Shown here: one piece after another, positions 1 through 12,554 of the stretch | How the letters are laid out: every line of letters begins with the position of its first letter | Numbering within the stretch: position 1 is the first letter of the stretch | Assembly (NCBI RefSeq): GCF_014174395.1 | Contig: NZ_JABEQD010000002.1 | Location: 62,001 to 126,000 of the forward strand | Reading direction: 5' to 3' | Length of the DNA stretch: 64,000 nt | Origin: Gluconacetobacter aggeris | Lineage (GTDB): Bacteria; Pseudomonadota; Alphaproteobacteria; Acetobacterales; Acetobacteraceae | Made by a program: the position numbers and the translations under genes | Notes under the pieces: model-generated | Databases searched by the model: none | The model's input: only the letters and a program-made list of their open reading frames with translations | Told to the model about the DNA's origin: nothing

Positions 1-2662
<2,662 letters not shown>

Positions 2663-2668
<6 letters not shown>

Positions 2669-5600
2669 GCCACTCTGCTCCAGATCCACGTTCAGGCCGA
2701 GCGACTTCAGTTCCTTGATCAGAACATTGAAGCTCTCGGGAATACCAGCCTCGAAATCGTCCTGCTCGCGCACGATCGCTTCGTAGACCTTGGTGCGGCC
2801 GGACACGTCGTCCGACTTCACCGTCAGCATTTCCTGCAGCGTGTAGGCCGCGCCGTAGGCTTCCAGCGCCCAGACCTCCATTTCGCCGAAGCGCTGGCCG
2901 CCGAACTGGGCCTTGCCGCCCAGAGGCTGCTGCGTGACCAGCGAGTACGGACCGATCGAACGGGCATGGATCTTGTCGTCGACCAGGTGATGCAGCTTCA
3001 GCATGTAGATGTAGCCCACCGTGGTCAGACGCTCGAACTTCTCACCCGTGCGCCCGTCGATCAGCTGCGACTGGCCCGACTTGTTGACCCCCGCATAGGT
3101 CAGCATCGCCTCGATATCGGGGATCGACGCACCGTCGAACACCGGCGTCGCGATCGGCACGCCCTTGCGCAGGTTGTTGGCCAGCTCCACCAGCTGCTCG
3201 TTGGGCAGGGTGACGATGGAATCGTCATACACCTTGTCGCCATAGACGGTCTTCAGGCGATCCAGCAGTTCCTGCTTCTTCTCGCCGGTGCGCTGATACT
3301 CGTCCACCAGTCCGCCGATGCCGCGGCCGATATTGGCGCAGGCCCAGCCCAGATGGGTCTCCAGGATCTGCCCGACATTCATGCGTGAGGGCACACCCAG
3401 CGGGTTCAGCACCAGATCGACCGGCGTGCCGTCCTCGAGGAACGGCATGTCTTCCACCGGCACGACACGCGAGACGACACCCTTGTTGCCGTGACGGCCG
3501 GCCATCTTGTCGCCCGGCTGCAGCTTGCGCTTCACCGCGACGAACACCTTGACCATCTTCATCACGCCGGGCGGCAGCTCGTCACCGCGCTGCAGCTTCT
3601 CGACCTTGCTTTCGAAGCGCGCCTGGATGCGGGCCACGGCGGCATCGAACTCGCGCCGCAGAACTTCCAGCTCGACCATCACCGCGTCGGAAGCGACGGT
3701 GATGTTCCGCCACGCGCCACGCGGATGCTCGGCCAGCACCTCTTCGGTGATCTCGGTGCCCGAACGGAGCCCCTTGAAGCCGGTGCCGGAGACCTGCCCC
3801 ACCAGACGCTCGCGCAGCCGGTTGTAGAACGACCGTTCCTGGATCGCGCGCTCATCGTCGCGGTCCTTGGCCAGACGCTCGATCTCGGCGCGCTCGATCG
3901 CCATCGCGCGCTCGTCCTTGTCGACGCCGCGACGCGAGAAGACGCGCACATCGACGATCGTGCCGGTGGTACCAGGCGGCAGCTTCAGCGACGTATCGCG
4001 GACGTCCGACGCCTTTTCACCGAAGATGGCGCGCAGCAGCTTCTCTTCCGGCGTCATCGGGCTCTCGCCCTTCGGCGTCACCTTGCCGACCAGGATATCG
4101 CCAGGATTCACCTCAGCGCCGACATAGACGATGCCCGCCTCGTCGAGGTTGCGCAGGGCCTCCTCGCCGACATTGGGAATGTCGCGGGTGATTTCCTCCT
4201 GACCCAGCTTGGTGTCGCGGGCCATAACCTCGAATTCCTCGATATGGATCGAGGTGAAGACGTCATCGCGCGCGATCCGCTCGGAAATCAGGATCGAATC
4301 TTCGAAATTGTACCCGTTCCACGGCATGAACGCGACCAGCACGTTCCGGCCCAGCGCCAGTTCGCCCAGTTCGGTCGACGGACCGTCGGCAATGATGTCG
4401 CCGGCCAGCACCTGGTCGCCCACGCGCACCAGCGGGCGCTGGTTGATGCAGGTCGACTGGTTCGAGCGCATATATTTGCGCAGGCGATAGATATCGACAC
4501 CCTGGGTCGCCCCGGCCGCATCGGTGGCACGGACCACGATACGCGCGCCGTCGATCTGGTCGATCACGCCGCTGCGCTTGGCCACGATCGTCGCACCCGA
4601 ATCGTGCGCGACGGCCGCTTCCATGCCCGTGCCGACCAGCGGCGCGTCGGAGCGCACCAGCGGCACCGCCTGACGCTGCATGTTCGAGCCCATCAGCGCG
4701 CGGTTGGCGTCATCGTTCTCCAGGAACGGGATCAGCGCCGCCGCGACCGACACGAGCTGCTTGGGCGATACGTCGCAGGCCGTGACCTCTTCAGGCTTCA
4801 CCAGGCGGAAATCGCCGCCACGGCGCACCGAGACCAGCTCGTCGGTCAGGCGGCCTTCGCCATCCTGCTTGGCGTCGGCCTGGGCGACGATCAGCTTTTC
4901 CTCTTCCATGGCGGAGAGGTATTTCCAGCCATCCTGCAGCACGCCGTCACGCACCAAGCGATACGGGGTCTCGATGAAGCCGTACTTGTTCACCTTGGCG
5001 TAAGTGGCCAGCGAGTTGATCAGACCGATGTTCGGCCCTTCCGGCGTCTCGATCGGGCAGATGCGACCATAATGAGTCGGATGGACGTCACGCACCTCGA
5101 AGCCCGCGCGCTCACGCGTCAGGCCGCCCGGACCAAGCGCCGAGAGGCGGCGCTTGTGCGTCACTTCGGACAGCGGGTTGGTCTGATCCATGAACTGGCT
5201 GAGCTGCGACGAGCCGAAGAACTCGCGCACCGCCGCCGCCGCCGGCTTGGCGTTGATCAGGTCATGCGGCATCACGGTGTCGATATCGACCGAGCCCATG
5301 CGCTCGCGGATCGCGCGCTCCATGCGCAGCAGACCGACGCGATACTGGTTCTCCATCAATTCGCCGACCGAGCGGACGCGACGGTTGCCCAGATTGTCGA
5401 TATCGTCGATCGCGCCGCGGCCGTCCTTCAGCTCGCACATGATCTTGACGGTGCGCAGGATGTCTTCCTTGCGCAGCACGCGCATCGTGTCCGGTGCGTC
5501 CAGGCCCAGGCGCATGTTCATCTTCACGCGGCCGACCGCCGACAGGTCGTAGCGGTCCGCATCGAAGAACAGGCCCGAGAACATGGCCTCGGCGGTTTCC

Positions 5601-6835
5601 GGGGTCGGTGGCTCGCCGGGGCGCATCACGCGATAGATGTCGGTCAGCGCATCATCGCGCGAGCCGTTCTTGTCCACCGCCAGCGTGTTGCGGATCCACG
5701 GGCCGTTCGCGGCATCGACCGCCAGCGTCGGCAGGCAATCGACACCCGCCTCTTCCAGCGCTTCCAGCCGCGCCTCGGTCAGCTCTTCGCCTGCCTCGGC
5801 ATAGATCTCGCCCGTCTCGGGGTTGACCAGGTCATGCGCCACGTAGCGGCCGACCAGGCCAGCCGCGCCGACCAGCACTTCCTTGGTCGTCTCGGCGATC
5901 TTGCGCACCATGCGGGCGGTCAGCTTGGCGTCGGCCTCGGCCACCACCTCGCCGCTCTGCGCGTCCACCAGCGGCTCCAGCAGCTTCATGCCGCGGAACG
6001 ACTCGGCGTCGAACGGACGGGCCCAGCCCTTGGGGGTCTTGGTGAAGACGACCTGATTGTAGAAATAGCCCAAGATCTCGTCGGCATCCATGCCGCGGAT
6101 CTCCAGCGCGTCGACGTCGCCGCCCTCGGCGATCTTCGCGGCACGGGCCGCCGCCGAAGCTTCGCCCTCGAGGGCGTACAGCAGCGTCGTCACCGGCAGC
6201 TTCCGCTTGCGGTCGATGCGGACGTAGATCAGGTCCTTGCTGTCGAATTCGAAATCAAGCCACGAGCCGCGATAGGGGATGACGCGGGCGGCGAACAGGA
6301 ACTTGCCCGACGAATGGGTCTTGCCCTTGTCGTGGTCGAAGAACACGCCGGGGCTGCGGTGCATCTGGCTGACGATGACACGCTCGGTCCCGTTGATGAT
6401 GAAGGTGCCGTTATCCGTCATCAGCGGCATGTCGCCCATATAGACGGGCTGTTCCTTGATGTCGCGGATCGAGCGCGAACCCGTATCCTCGTCGACATCC
6501 CACACGATCAGACGGAGCACCACCTTCAGCGGGGCCGCGAAGGTCAGGCCGCGCTGGATGCATTCCTCAACGTCGTATTTCGGCTCTTCGAGCTCGTAAT
6601 GCACGAACTCCAGGCGGCCGCGCCCGGCAAAATCATTGATCGGGAAGACCGAACGGAACACTTCCTGCAGGCCGGTCTGCGTCCGGCTGTCGGGCGACAC
6701 GTTCATCTGCAGGAACGCCTCGTAACTGGCGCGCTGCACGTCGATCAGATTGGGCATCGGAGCGATTTCGGGTATCCGCCCGAAGCTCTTGCGGATGCGC
6801 TTGCGTCCCGTGAACGATTTTGTAATCGCGTTCAT
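2663..6835 (-). CDS. rpoB: DNA-directed RNA polymerase subunit beta
   Basis: This is the second large catalytic subunit of RNA polymerase, 1,390 residues, slightly longer than the E. coli protein (1,342). The rifampicin pocket is intact near residues 540-575: [20 protein letters not shown] followed by [11 protein letters not shown] threonine replaces the first Asn of the E. coli QNNPLS, with none of the classic resistance substitutions apparent. The [10 protein letters not shown] segment near residue 1,110 belongs to the catalytic region. The start [20 protein letters not shown] matches the usual N-terminus. It is preceded by rplL with a 276-bp gap containing a stem-loop and followed by rpoC, so it belongs to the rplJL-rpoBC transcription unit. 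Confidence 0.99.
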
Positions 6836-7031
6836 CGTCTATCCTGCCCCCATCCCCGACGACCCGGACCTTTCCGCGCCCGGAACCCGGAGCCACGGCG
6901 ACCGAAAGCGGATCATCACAAACCGTCTATGCCTGGACACCGCAACCGGCGCCCCGCCCACCCCGAAGGATGGGCCTTCTACCGCCGAAGGCGCCCGAGA
7001 CCTTGCGGTCAGGGCGCCAGAACGGCCAAGG

Positions 7032-7058
7032 GGGCGGGACCCTTTCGGGTTCCCGCCC
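7032..7058 (-). terminator. GC-rich stem-loop between rplL and rpoB (attenuator-like)
   Basis: On the minus strand GGGCGGG pairs with CCCGCCC, extended by an A-T and CCC/GGG pair around a GAAA loop, with one bulged A. No uridine run follows, so full termination is unlikely. A partial terminator between rplL and rpoB is known from E. coli, where it lowers rpoBC expression relative to L7/L12; the same role here is inferred. The rest of the 6836-7111 gap shows no gene. Confidence 0.55.
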
Positions 7059-7111
7059 TCACCTGGCATCAAGCAGGAGAGGCAGCCCGGGGGCCGCCAA
7101 CACCCGGCAGA

Positions 7112-7486
7112 TTACTTCACTTCGACGGTCGCGCCGTTCTCTTCAAGAACCTTCTTGATCTTCTCGGCTTCGTCCTTGTTCACGCCTTCCTTCACGGTCT
7201 TCGGCGCACCCTCGACCAGGTCCTTGGCTTCCTTCAGGCCCAGGCCGGTGATGCCACGGATTTCCTTGATGACGTTGATCTTCTTGTCGCCGGCCTTGGC
7301 CAGGACAACAGTGAACTCGGTCTGCTCTTCAGCCGGGGCAGCGGCGGCAGCGGCCGGCGCGGCGGCAACGGCAACCGGAGCGGCGGCGGAAACGCCCCAC
7401 TTCTCTTCCAGCAGCTTCGAGAGCTCGGCGGCCTCGAGAACCGTGAGGGCGGACAGCTCGTCAACGAGTTTGGTCAGATCGGCCAT
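7112..7486 (-). CDS. rplL: 50S ribosomal protein L7/L12
   Basis: This is the stalk protein of the large ribosomal subunit, 124 residues, which recruits translation factors to the ribosome. The N-terminal dimerisation domain ([26 protein letters not shown]) is followed by the Ala/Pro-rich hinge at about residues 33-55 and the conserved C-terminal domain containing KTEFTVVL-type and [15 protein letters not shown] sequence. Length and order are typical. It sits 101 bp after rplJ in the minus-strand operon and upstream of rpoB. Confidence 0.99.
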   Translation of the reverse strand: MADLTKLVDELSALTVLEAAELSKLLEEKWGVSAAAPVAVAAAPAAAAAAPAEEQTEFTVVLAKAGDKKINVIKEIRGITGLGLKEAKDLVEGAPKTVKEGVNKDEAEKIKKVLEENGATVEVK

Positions 7487-7561
7487 GATTTGGTCTTCCT
7501 AATGTATACACTGATTGGCGCAACACAATCCCGATTTCACGAGACCGTGCAAATTTCATCA

Positions 7562-7577
7562 CCCCGCGCATGCGGGG
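7562..7577 (-). repeat. Short hairpin between rplJ and rplL
   Basis: CCCCGC and GCGGGG flank a four-base GCAT loop just after the rplJ stop. It is too short and lacks a U tract, so it is more likely an intercistronic structure than a terminator. Confidence 0.4.
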
Positions 7578-7587
7578 CGCAGATGGC

Positions 7588-8106
7588 TCAGGCAGCCTCG
7601 TCCTTCTTGGCGTAGGCCCCGAAAACCCGCGCAAGCTGTCCGGCCGGCGCCTGAACGACACCCGCGATGCGCGTGGCCGGCGTGGAGATGAGCCCCACCA
7701 GCTGCGCCCGGAGCGTATCCAGGGACGGCAGCTCGGCCAGCGCCTTCACACCATCGACATTCAATGTCTGGGTGCCGAGCGCTCCACCGAGCAGAACGAG
7801 CTTTTCGTTGGTCTTGGCGAACTCGACAAGCACCTTGGCCACGGCCACAGGATCGGCGGACCACGAAATCGCGGTCGGCCCCTTCAGCAGCGGCGAAATG
7901 CCTTCGAATCGGGTCCCTGCCAGGGCGAGGTTGGCCAGCCGGTTCTTCGCGACCTTGTAAGTCGCTCCAGCCGCGCGCACGCGCTGCCGAAGGATCGTCG
8001 CATCAGCCACCGTCAGCCCGTCATTGCGGGTTACGACAACCATGGACGTCTCGGCGAACACGGCCGCGAGGGAGGCAACAAACTCCCGCTTCTCCGTACG
8101 GTCCAA
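7588..8106 (-). CDS. rplJ: 50S ribosomal protein L10
   Basis: L10 anchors the L7/L12 stalk to 23S rRNA. The protein reads (M)[19 protein letters not shown] and ends ...[13 protein letters not shown], 172 residues, the normal length. The start is a TTG at 8106, chosen because the L10 homology begins exactly there and a GGAG lies 8 bases upstream; a frame open further upstream would add 38 residues with no resemblance to L10. The gene is first of rplJL-rpoBC and has a long leader (8107-8399), the region where L10 represses its own operon in other bacteria. Confidence 0.95.
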   Translation of the reverse strand: MDRTEKREFVASLAAVFAETSMVVVTRNDGLTVADATILRQRVRAAGATYKVAKNRLANLALAGTRFEGISPLLKGPTAISWSADPVAVAKVLVEFAKTNEKLVLLGGALGTQTLNVDGVKALAELPSLDTLRAQLVGLISTPATRIAGVVQAPAGQLARVFGAYAKKDEAA

Positions 8107-8399
8107 TTCCCGTCTCCGTCGTGACCTGCCGGGGATGCCCCAACAGGCCGGGTTTACCCTAGGAGGACGAGACCTTGCGGCCCACCCTCCGGTTCGCCTG
8201 TCCTGTGAACAACGGAACAACCAGTGCGGGCAGCGCAGCCACCCCTATCCGGCAATCCCCGTCTTCCGGTTGCGGACCCGGAGGTCCATCAAGGCATCAG
8301 CCACATCCGGTCATGGACAGGTTCGGAAGAACGGGGCGCCGCAGGCGCCCCGCCTCCTGTCCGCGATGCCCTTGCAGGCATCACGTCATCTCTCGCGCG
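8107..8399 (-). promoter_or_regulatory. rplJ leader / rplA-rplJ intergenic region
   Basis: A 293-bp non-coding stretch separates rplA from rplJ. It carries two hairpins near the rplA end (listed separately) and no ORF that looks real. In E. coli the equivalent region holds the rplJ promoter and the L10-(L7/L12) autoregulatory leader. I could not identify individual leader helices with certainty, so this is assigned by position only. Confidence 0.5.
8333..8351 (-). terminator. Hairpin after rplA
   Basis: GGGGCGCC and GGCGCCCC flank a three-base loop, followed on the minus strand by GTTCTT. A second stem (GATGCC/GGCATC) lies at 8365-8382, nearer to rplA. Together they are consistent with partial termination of rplKA before the rplJ leader. 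Confidence 0.5.
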
Positions 8400-9095
8400 T
8401 CAGCCCGCCGAGAAGGCGGAGACGTCGACGCGAACGCCCGGGCCCATCGTCGAGGACAGCGCGGCCTTGCGCAGATAGGTGCCCTTGGCGCCCGTCGGCT
8501 TGGCCTTCTGCACCGCGTCGACGAAGGCACGGATATTTTCGGCCAGCTTGCCGCTGTCGAACGACGCCTTGCCGATACCGGCATGGATGATACCGGCCTT
8601 CTCGGCGCGATACTCGACCTGGCCGGACTTGGCGGCCGTCACGGCCCCCTTCACGTCCATGGTCACGGTGCCCAGCTTCGGGTTCGGCATCAGGCCGCGC
8701 GGACCCAGGATCTTACCCAGGCGACCGACCAGGGCCATCATGTCCGGGGTCGCGATGCAACGGTCGAAGGCGATTTCGCCGGCCTGCACCTTCTCGGCCA
8801 GATCCTCGGCGCCCACCACGTCGGCACCGGCGGCCAGGGCTTCCTCGGCCTTCGCGCCACGGGCGAACACGCCCACGCGCAGGGTCTTGCCGGTACCGTT
8901 CGGCAGCGACAGCAGGCCGCGGACCATCTGGTCGGCGTGACGCGGATCGATGCCCAGGTTCAGCGAGATCTCGATCGTCTCGTCGAACTTGGCGGTCGCG
9001 GTCTGCTTCACCAGACCGATCGCCTCGTCCAGGCCATAGGCCTTGCTGCGGTCAACAGAGGCCTGGCCGGCCGTCAGACGCTTATTCTTGGCCAT
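8400..9095 (-). CDS. rplA: 50S ribosomal protein L1
   Basis: L1 forms the L1 stalk near the ribosomal E site and in many bacteria represses its own rplKA operon. The 231-residue length and sequence ([10 protein letters not shown] start, [22 protein letters not shown] motifs) are typical. It begins only 4 bp after the rplK stop, so the two are translationally linked. Confidence 0.98.
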   Translation of the reverse strand: MAKNKRLTAGQASVDRSKAYGLDEAIGLVKQTATAKFDETIEISLNLGIDPRHADQMVRGLLSLPNGTGKTLRVGVFARGAKAEEALAAGADVVGAEDLAEKVQAGEIAFDRCIATPDMMALVGRLGKILGPRGLMPNPKLGTVTMDVKGAVTAAKSGQVEYRAEKAGIIHAGIGKASFDSGKLAENIRAFVDAVQKAKPTGAKGTYLRKAALSSTMGPGVRVDVSAFSAG

Positions 9096-9099
9096 TGGA

Positions 9100-9534
9100 T
9101 CAGCCCTCCACCACCGTAAGGCCCATCGAACGGGCGGAGCCGATCAGCATCCGCACAGCCCCGTCGATGTCGTTCGCGTTCATGTCCTGCTTCTTCTGCT
9201 CGGCGATCTCGCGCAGCTGCGCCATCGTGACGCTGCCGACCGCGGCCGACTTGCCCACCGTCGAGCTGCCCTTCTTGATGTTGGCAGCCTTCATCAGGAA
9301 ATAGGTGTTCGGCGGGGTCTTGGTGATGAAGGTGAACGTGCGGTCGGCATAGGCGGTGATGACGACCGGGATCGGCATACCGGGCTCGAGGCCCTGCGTC
9401 TTGGCGTTGAACTCCTTGCAGAACTGCATGATGTTCAGGCCGCGCTGACCCAGCGCCGGGCCGACCGGCGGGGACGGATTCGCCTTGCCGGCGGGAATTT
9501 GCAGCTTGATGTAGCCAACGATCTTTTTGGCCAT
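9100..9534 (-). CDS. rplK: 50S ribosomal protein L11
   Basis: L11 is part of the GTPase-associated centre with 23S rRNA. From the ATG at 9534 the product is 144 residues, [20 protein letters not shown] with the [19 protein letters not shown] motif of the N-terminal domain. An in-frame extension upstream to 9594 is rejected because L11 starts at this Met and an AGGAG lies 8 bases before it. Normally secE and nusG precede rplK; here an efflux operon does. Confidence 0.98.
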   Translation of the reverse strand: MAKKIVGYIKLQIPAGKANPSPPVGPALGQRGLNIMQFCKEFNAKTQGLEPGMPIPVVITAYADRTFTFITKTPPNTYFLMKAANIKKGSSTVGKSAAVGSVTMAQLREIAEQKKQDMNANDIDGAVRMLIGSARSMGLTVVEG

Positions 9535-9583
9535 ATCCGGGGCTCCTGACTGTTTCACCCGGACCGCGGTTCCTGCGGCCCGC

Positions 9584-9602
9584 CCGCCGTGCAAGACGGC
9601 GG
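9584..9602 (-). terminator. Stem-loop upstream of rplK, after the efflux operon
   Basis: CCGCCGT and ACGGCGG form a perfect 7-bp stem with a five-base loop in the 108-bp gap between the outer membrane lipoprotein gene and rplK. No U run is present. It may end efflux transcription or be part of the rplK leader. Confidence 0.35.
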
Positions 9603-9642
9603 ACGCGGCCTCCCGCGTTCCGTAAGAGGCGGGTCCCTAACC

Positions 9643-11274
9643 CTAATGGGCCGGGCTTGTCAACCCCGTCCCGGCCAGCCCGGTCCCGGTCAGGTTCAGC
9701 TGGTCCGGCCCGCTGCCGGTCGCGATGCCCCCGGCCTCCTTGGGCACGCGCAGCCCCTCGTACTGCAGGGGCGCGAAGGGCATGACCGACTTGTCGGACG
9801 GCAGTTGGGCCCGCGACCATCCGCCGCCCAGCGCGCGGATCAGCGCCACCGTCGCCTGATGGCGCCGGGTCTCGACCTGGACCTCGGCTATGCGCGCGGT
9901 CAGGGCGGCGATCTGGGCCACCACCACGTCCAGATAGTTGGTCAGCCCGCCCGTATAAAGCGCCATGGTCATGCCCTGGGTCCGGACGGCGGCCTGCACC
10001 GAACGGTGCTGCTGCGCCAGTTCGGTACGCAGTTGCCCGGTCATGGTCAGCCCGTCCTCGACATCCTGGAAGGCCTGCAGCACCACGCCGCGATAATTGT
10101 CTTCCGCCTGGCGGTACTGCGACCAGGTGCGCTGCAGTTCCGCCCGGCGCAGCCCCCCCTGGAACAGCGGCATCGCCGCCTGCACGGCATAGGAATACAT
10201 GCTGTTCGACAGGTCGGCGAGCGTGAAGCCGTTATCCATGAATCCGGTCATCGCGTTCACCGACACGTTCGGATAGAACGCGGCGCGCGATACGCCGATG
10301 GCGCGGTTGGCCTGCGCCATCTCACGTTCGGCGGCCGCCACGTCCGGCCGGCGCTCCAGCAGCGCCGAAGGCAGCAGCATCGGTACCCCGACATCGGGGA
10401 AATGCATCTGGTTTTCAGGCTCCAGATGGAAGGATGCCGGCACCACGCCTACCAGCGCCGCGATCGCATGCTCCAGCACCGCCCGGCGCGCCAGCAGGTC
10501 GGTCTCCTGCGCCTGGGTGGCATAGAGCTGGTTTTCGGCGCGCGAGACGTCCAGCCCGGCGGCGATCGCCCCGGCCTGGCGCATATGGGTGATCTGCACT
10601 GCCAGCTTGTAGGTGCGAATCGAGTCGCGATAGACCGCGTCCTGCACGTCCAGCCCGCGCAGGGCGATGTAATCGGACGCCAGTTCGGCATCGGTGCTCA
10701 GCCGCGTCAGCGCGTAATCGGCGGCACGTTCCTGCGCCGCCTGCACGCGCATCCGCTTGCGGTTGCGGATCGCCGACCAGAAATCGGGCTCCCACGTCGC
10801 AGTGCCGCTATATTGCTCCGACGACATGTAGGTCGGACCGGTCGATCCCGCCCCGCGCCACAGCCGATGCGCCGAGCCCTTGTATTTGGCCATGCCCGCA
10901 CCAGTCGTCACCTGCGGATACAGGCCCGCCTGCGCCTCGGCCGCCATGTCGCGCGCCTGGGTGAAGGTCTCGGCCGCGACCTGCAGATCGGGATTGGCGC
11001 GATTGGCCTGCTCTTCCAGCCGGTTCAGCGTCGGGTCACCGAACAGGGTCCACCAATCCCCCCGCAGCGCGGCCTCGTCGGGCGCGGCGTAGCGCACCGT
11101 GCCCTCGCCCTTCCAATTGTCGGGAAAGACGAAATGATCGGGGTGATAGGCGGGTGCCATGTCGCACCCGGCCAGGCCGGCCAGCAGCGCCAGACCGCCA
11201 GCCCAGCGGGCCGCGTGCGGCAGCCGGCCGGCGGAACGGCGCCGCAATCGCCGCGCGGGAGAGGACAGGGTCAT
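9643..11274 (-). CDS. RND efflux outer membrane lipoprotein (OprM/NodT family)
   Basis: This is the outer membrane channel of a tripartite pump, 543 residues. A basic N-terminus and hydrophobic stretch lead to a lipobox, LAGLAGC, with Cys37 as the predicted acylated residue. The remainder has the long helical repeats of the outer membrane efflux family, including ERRPDVAAAEREMAQANRAIG, a hallmark segment. Its ATG overlaps the stop of the adaptor gene by four bases (ATGA), so the two are translationally coupled. Just past the stop TAG there is a second in-frame TAG created by a 6-bp repeat. Confidence 0.93.
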   Translation of the reverse strand: MTLSSPARRLRRRSAGRLPHAARWAGGLALLAGLAGCDMAPAYHPDHFVFPDNWKGEGTVRYAAPDEAALRGDWWTLFGDPTLNRLEEQANRANPDLQVAAETFTQARDMAAEAQAGLYPQVTTGAGMAKYKGSAHRLWRGAGSTGPTYMSSEQYSGTATWEPDFWSAIRNRKRMRVQAAQERAADYALTRLSTDAELASDYIALRGLDVQDAVYRDSIRTYKLAVQITHMRQAGAIAAGLDVSRAENQLYATQAQETDLLARRAVLEHAIAALVGVVPASFHLEPENQMHFPDVGVPMLLPSALLERRPDVAAAEREMAQANRAIGVSRAAFYPNVSVNAMTGFMDNGFTLADLSNSMYSYAVQAAMPLFQGGLRRAELQRTWSQYRQAEDNYRGVVLQAFQDVEDGLTMTGQLRTELAQQHRSVQAAVRTQGMTMALYTGGLTNYLDVVVAQIAALTARIAEVQVETRRHQATVALIRALGGGWSRAQLPSDKSVMPFAPLQYEGLRVPKEAGGIATGSGPDQLNLTGTGLAGTGLTSPAH

Positions 11275-12554
11275 TGACGGGCTCCCGCCTCCTCCGCACC
11301 CGACCGATCATTCGGCATGGCGCGGACATCGTCGGTACGGGCCGAATCGTTCGCCACGGCCGGCTGCGCGTTATAGCCCGGCGTCGCATCCACCACCCGG
11401 ACCTCCTGCCCGTCCAGCAGGCCGGCCGAGGGATTGTTGACCAGCCGGTCCGTCGCCTTCAGCCCGCCCCGGATCTGCACCGTGGTGCCCAGGTTGGTCC
11501 CGACCGTCACGTTATGCAGCCGGATGCGGTTATGCTCGTCGACCAGCGCCACCTGCATGCCCTCGGCACGGAAGATCAGCGCGCCTTCCGGAATCACCAG
11601 AATGTCCGGGTCGCCCGGCGCGCGGAAATGAACGGTGGCATAGGAATCCGGCCACAGCGTGCGGTCGCTGTTATCCAGCGTCAGCTCGGTGGTCACCGTG
11701 CGGGTCGTCGCGTTGAACGCGCCCGCGGTGGCCAGGAACATGGCCTTGTACACCCGCCCGGGATGCTGCGGTACCGTCACCTCGGCCGTCAGCTTGGGGC
11801 TGATGATGTCGGCATAATCCTGCGGCACCGAAACGAATACGCGCATGCGATGCACGTCGGCCACACTGAACAGCTCGGTCGCGGTCCCATGTGCGCTGAC
11901 ATCGCCGCCGCCGGCATTCACATAATCGCCGACATCGGCCAGGCGCGACGTCACCACCCCGTCGAAGGGGGCGACGATCTGCTTGAAGCCGATCAGCGCC
12001 GCGTAGCGCGAGACCTCATGCCGGGCGGCCTCCACCTGCGCCTGCTCGGCCTCGGCGTTCGCGGCCTGCACGTCGACTTCCTGCTGGGAGACGGCCTGCG
12101 TGCCCTGCAGCGCCTTCCAGCGCTTCGCCGTGATCTGCGCCAGCTTGTAGCGCGCCATCGCCACGTCGAAATTCGCCTTCGACGCGGCGTATTGCGCATC
12201 CAGCCCCGGCGTGTCGATGGTGGCCAGCACGTCGCCCGCCTTCACCTCGGCGCCGAAATCCTTGTACCACATGCGCACATAGCCCGAGACCTGGGCATAG
12301 ATCGGCGCCAGGTACCAGGCCGAGATATTGCCCGGCAGGTCCAGCGTGCGGATGCTCGGCCCCTTGCCGGGCGAGATCAGTTGCACCCGCGGGATCGCGG
12401 CATCTTCCGTCTGGTGCCGCAGCGCCCTCAGATGGGCCTGCCGCTGGATGATCCCACCGCCGACCACCACCACCGCAAGGACGACGCCGACGCCGGCCAG
12501 CAGCTTCCCACGCCCCGACGGTTTTGGTCCGCGGGTCTGTTCCACGGCGCTCAT
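11271..12554 (-). CDS. RND efflux periplasmic adaptor subunit (HlyD/AcrA family)
   Basis: This membrane fusion protein bridges the inner membrane pump and the outer membrane channel; 427 residues. One membrane segment lies at about residues 17-37, followed by a biotinyl-lipoyl-like part, an alpha-helical hairpin rich in Ala and Glu at roughly 120-190, and a beta-barrel region (FDGVVTSRLADVGDYVNAG). It overlaps the permease stop by four bases and the lipoprotein start by four bases, showing a single operon. The substrate cannot be read from the sequence. Confidence 0.93.
   Translation of the reverse strand: MSAVEQTRGPKPSGRGKLLAGVGVVLAVVVVGGGIIQRQAHLRALRHQTEDAAIPRVQLISPGKGPSIRTLDLPGNISAWYLAPIYAQVSGYVRMWYKDFGAEVKAGDVLATIDTPGLDAQYAASKANFDVAMARYKLAQITAKRWKALQGTQAVSQQEVDVQAANAEAEQAQVEAARHEVSRYAALIGFKQIVAPFDGVVTSRLADVGDYVNAGGGDVSAHGTATELFSVADVHRMRVFVSVPQDYADIISPKLTAEVTVPQHPGRVYKAMFLATAGAFNATTRTVTTELTLDNSDRTLWPDSYATVHFRAPGDPDILVIPEGALIFRAEGMQVALVDEHNRIRLHNVTVGTNLGTTVQIRGGLKATDRLVNNPSAGLLDGQEVRVVDATPGYNAQPAVANDSARTDDVRAMPNDRSGAEEAGARQ

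Noticed and set aside
3491-7615. Very long plus-strand frame opposite rpoB and rplL (1,374 codons)
   Set aside because: Mirror of conserved genes; low-complexity HRLD-rich translation, typical of the complementary frame of high-GC coding sequence.
9634-9645. TTAGGGTTAGGG-like repeat at the outer membrane lipoprotein stop
   Set aside because: Only two units; it looks like a telomere repeat by chance. It does make a double in-frame stop, but six bases are too short to count with the larger duplications.
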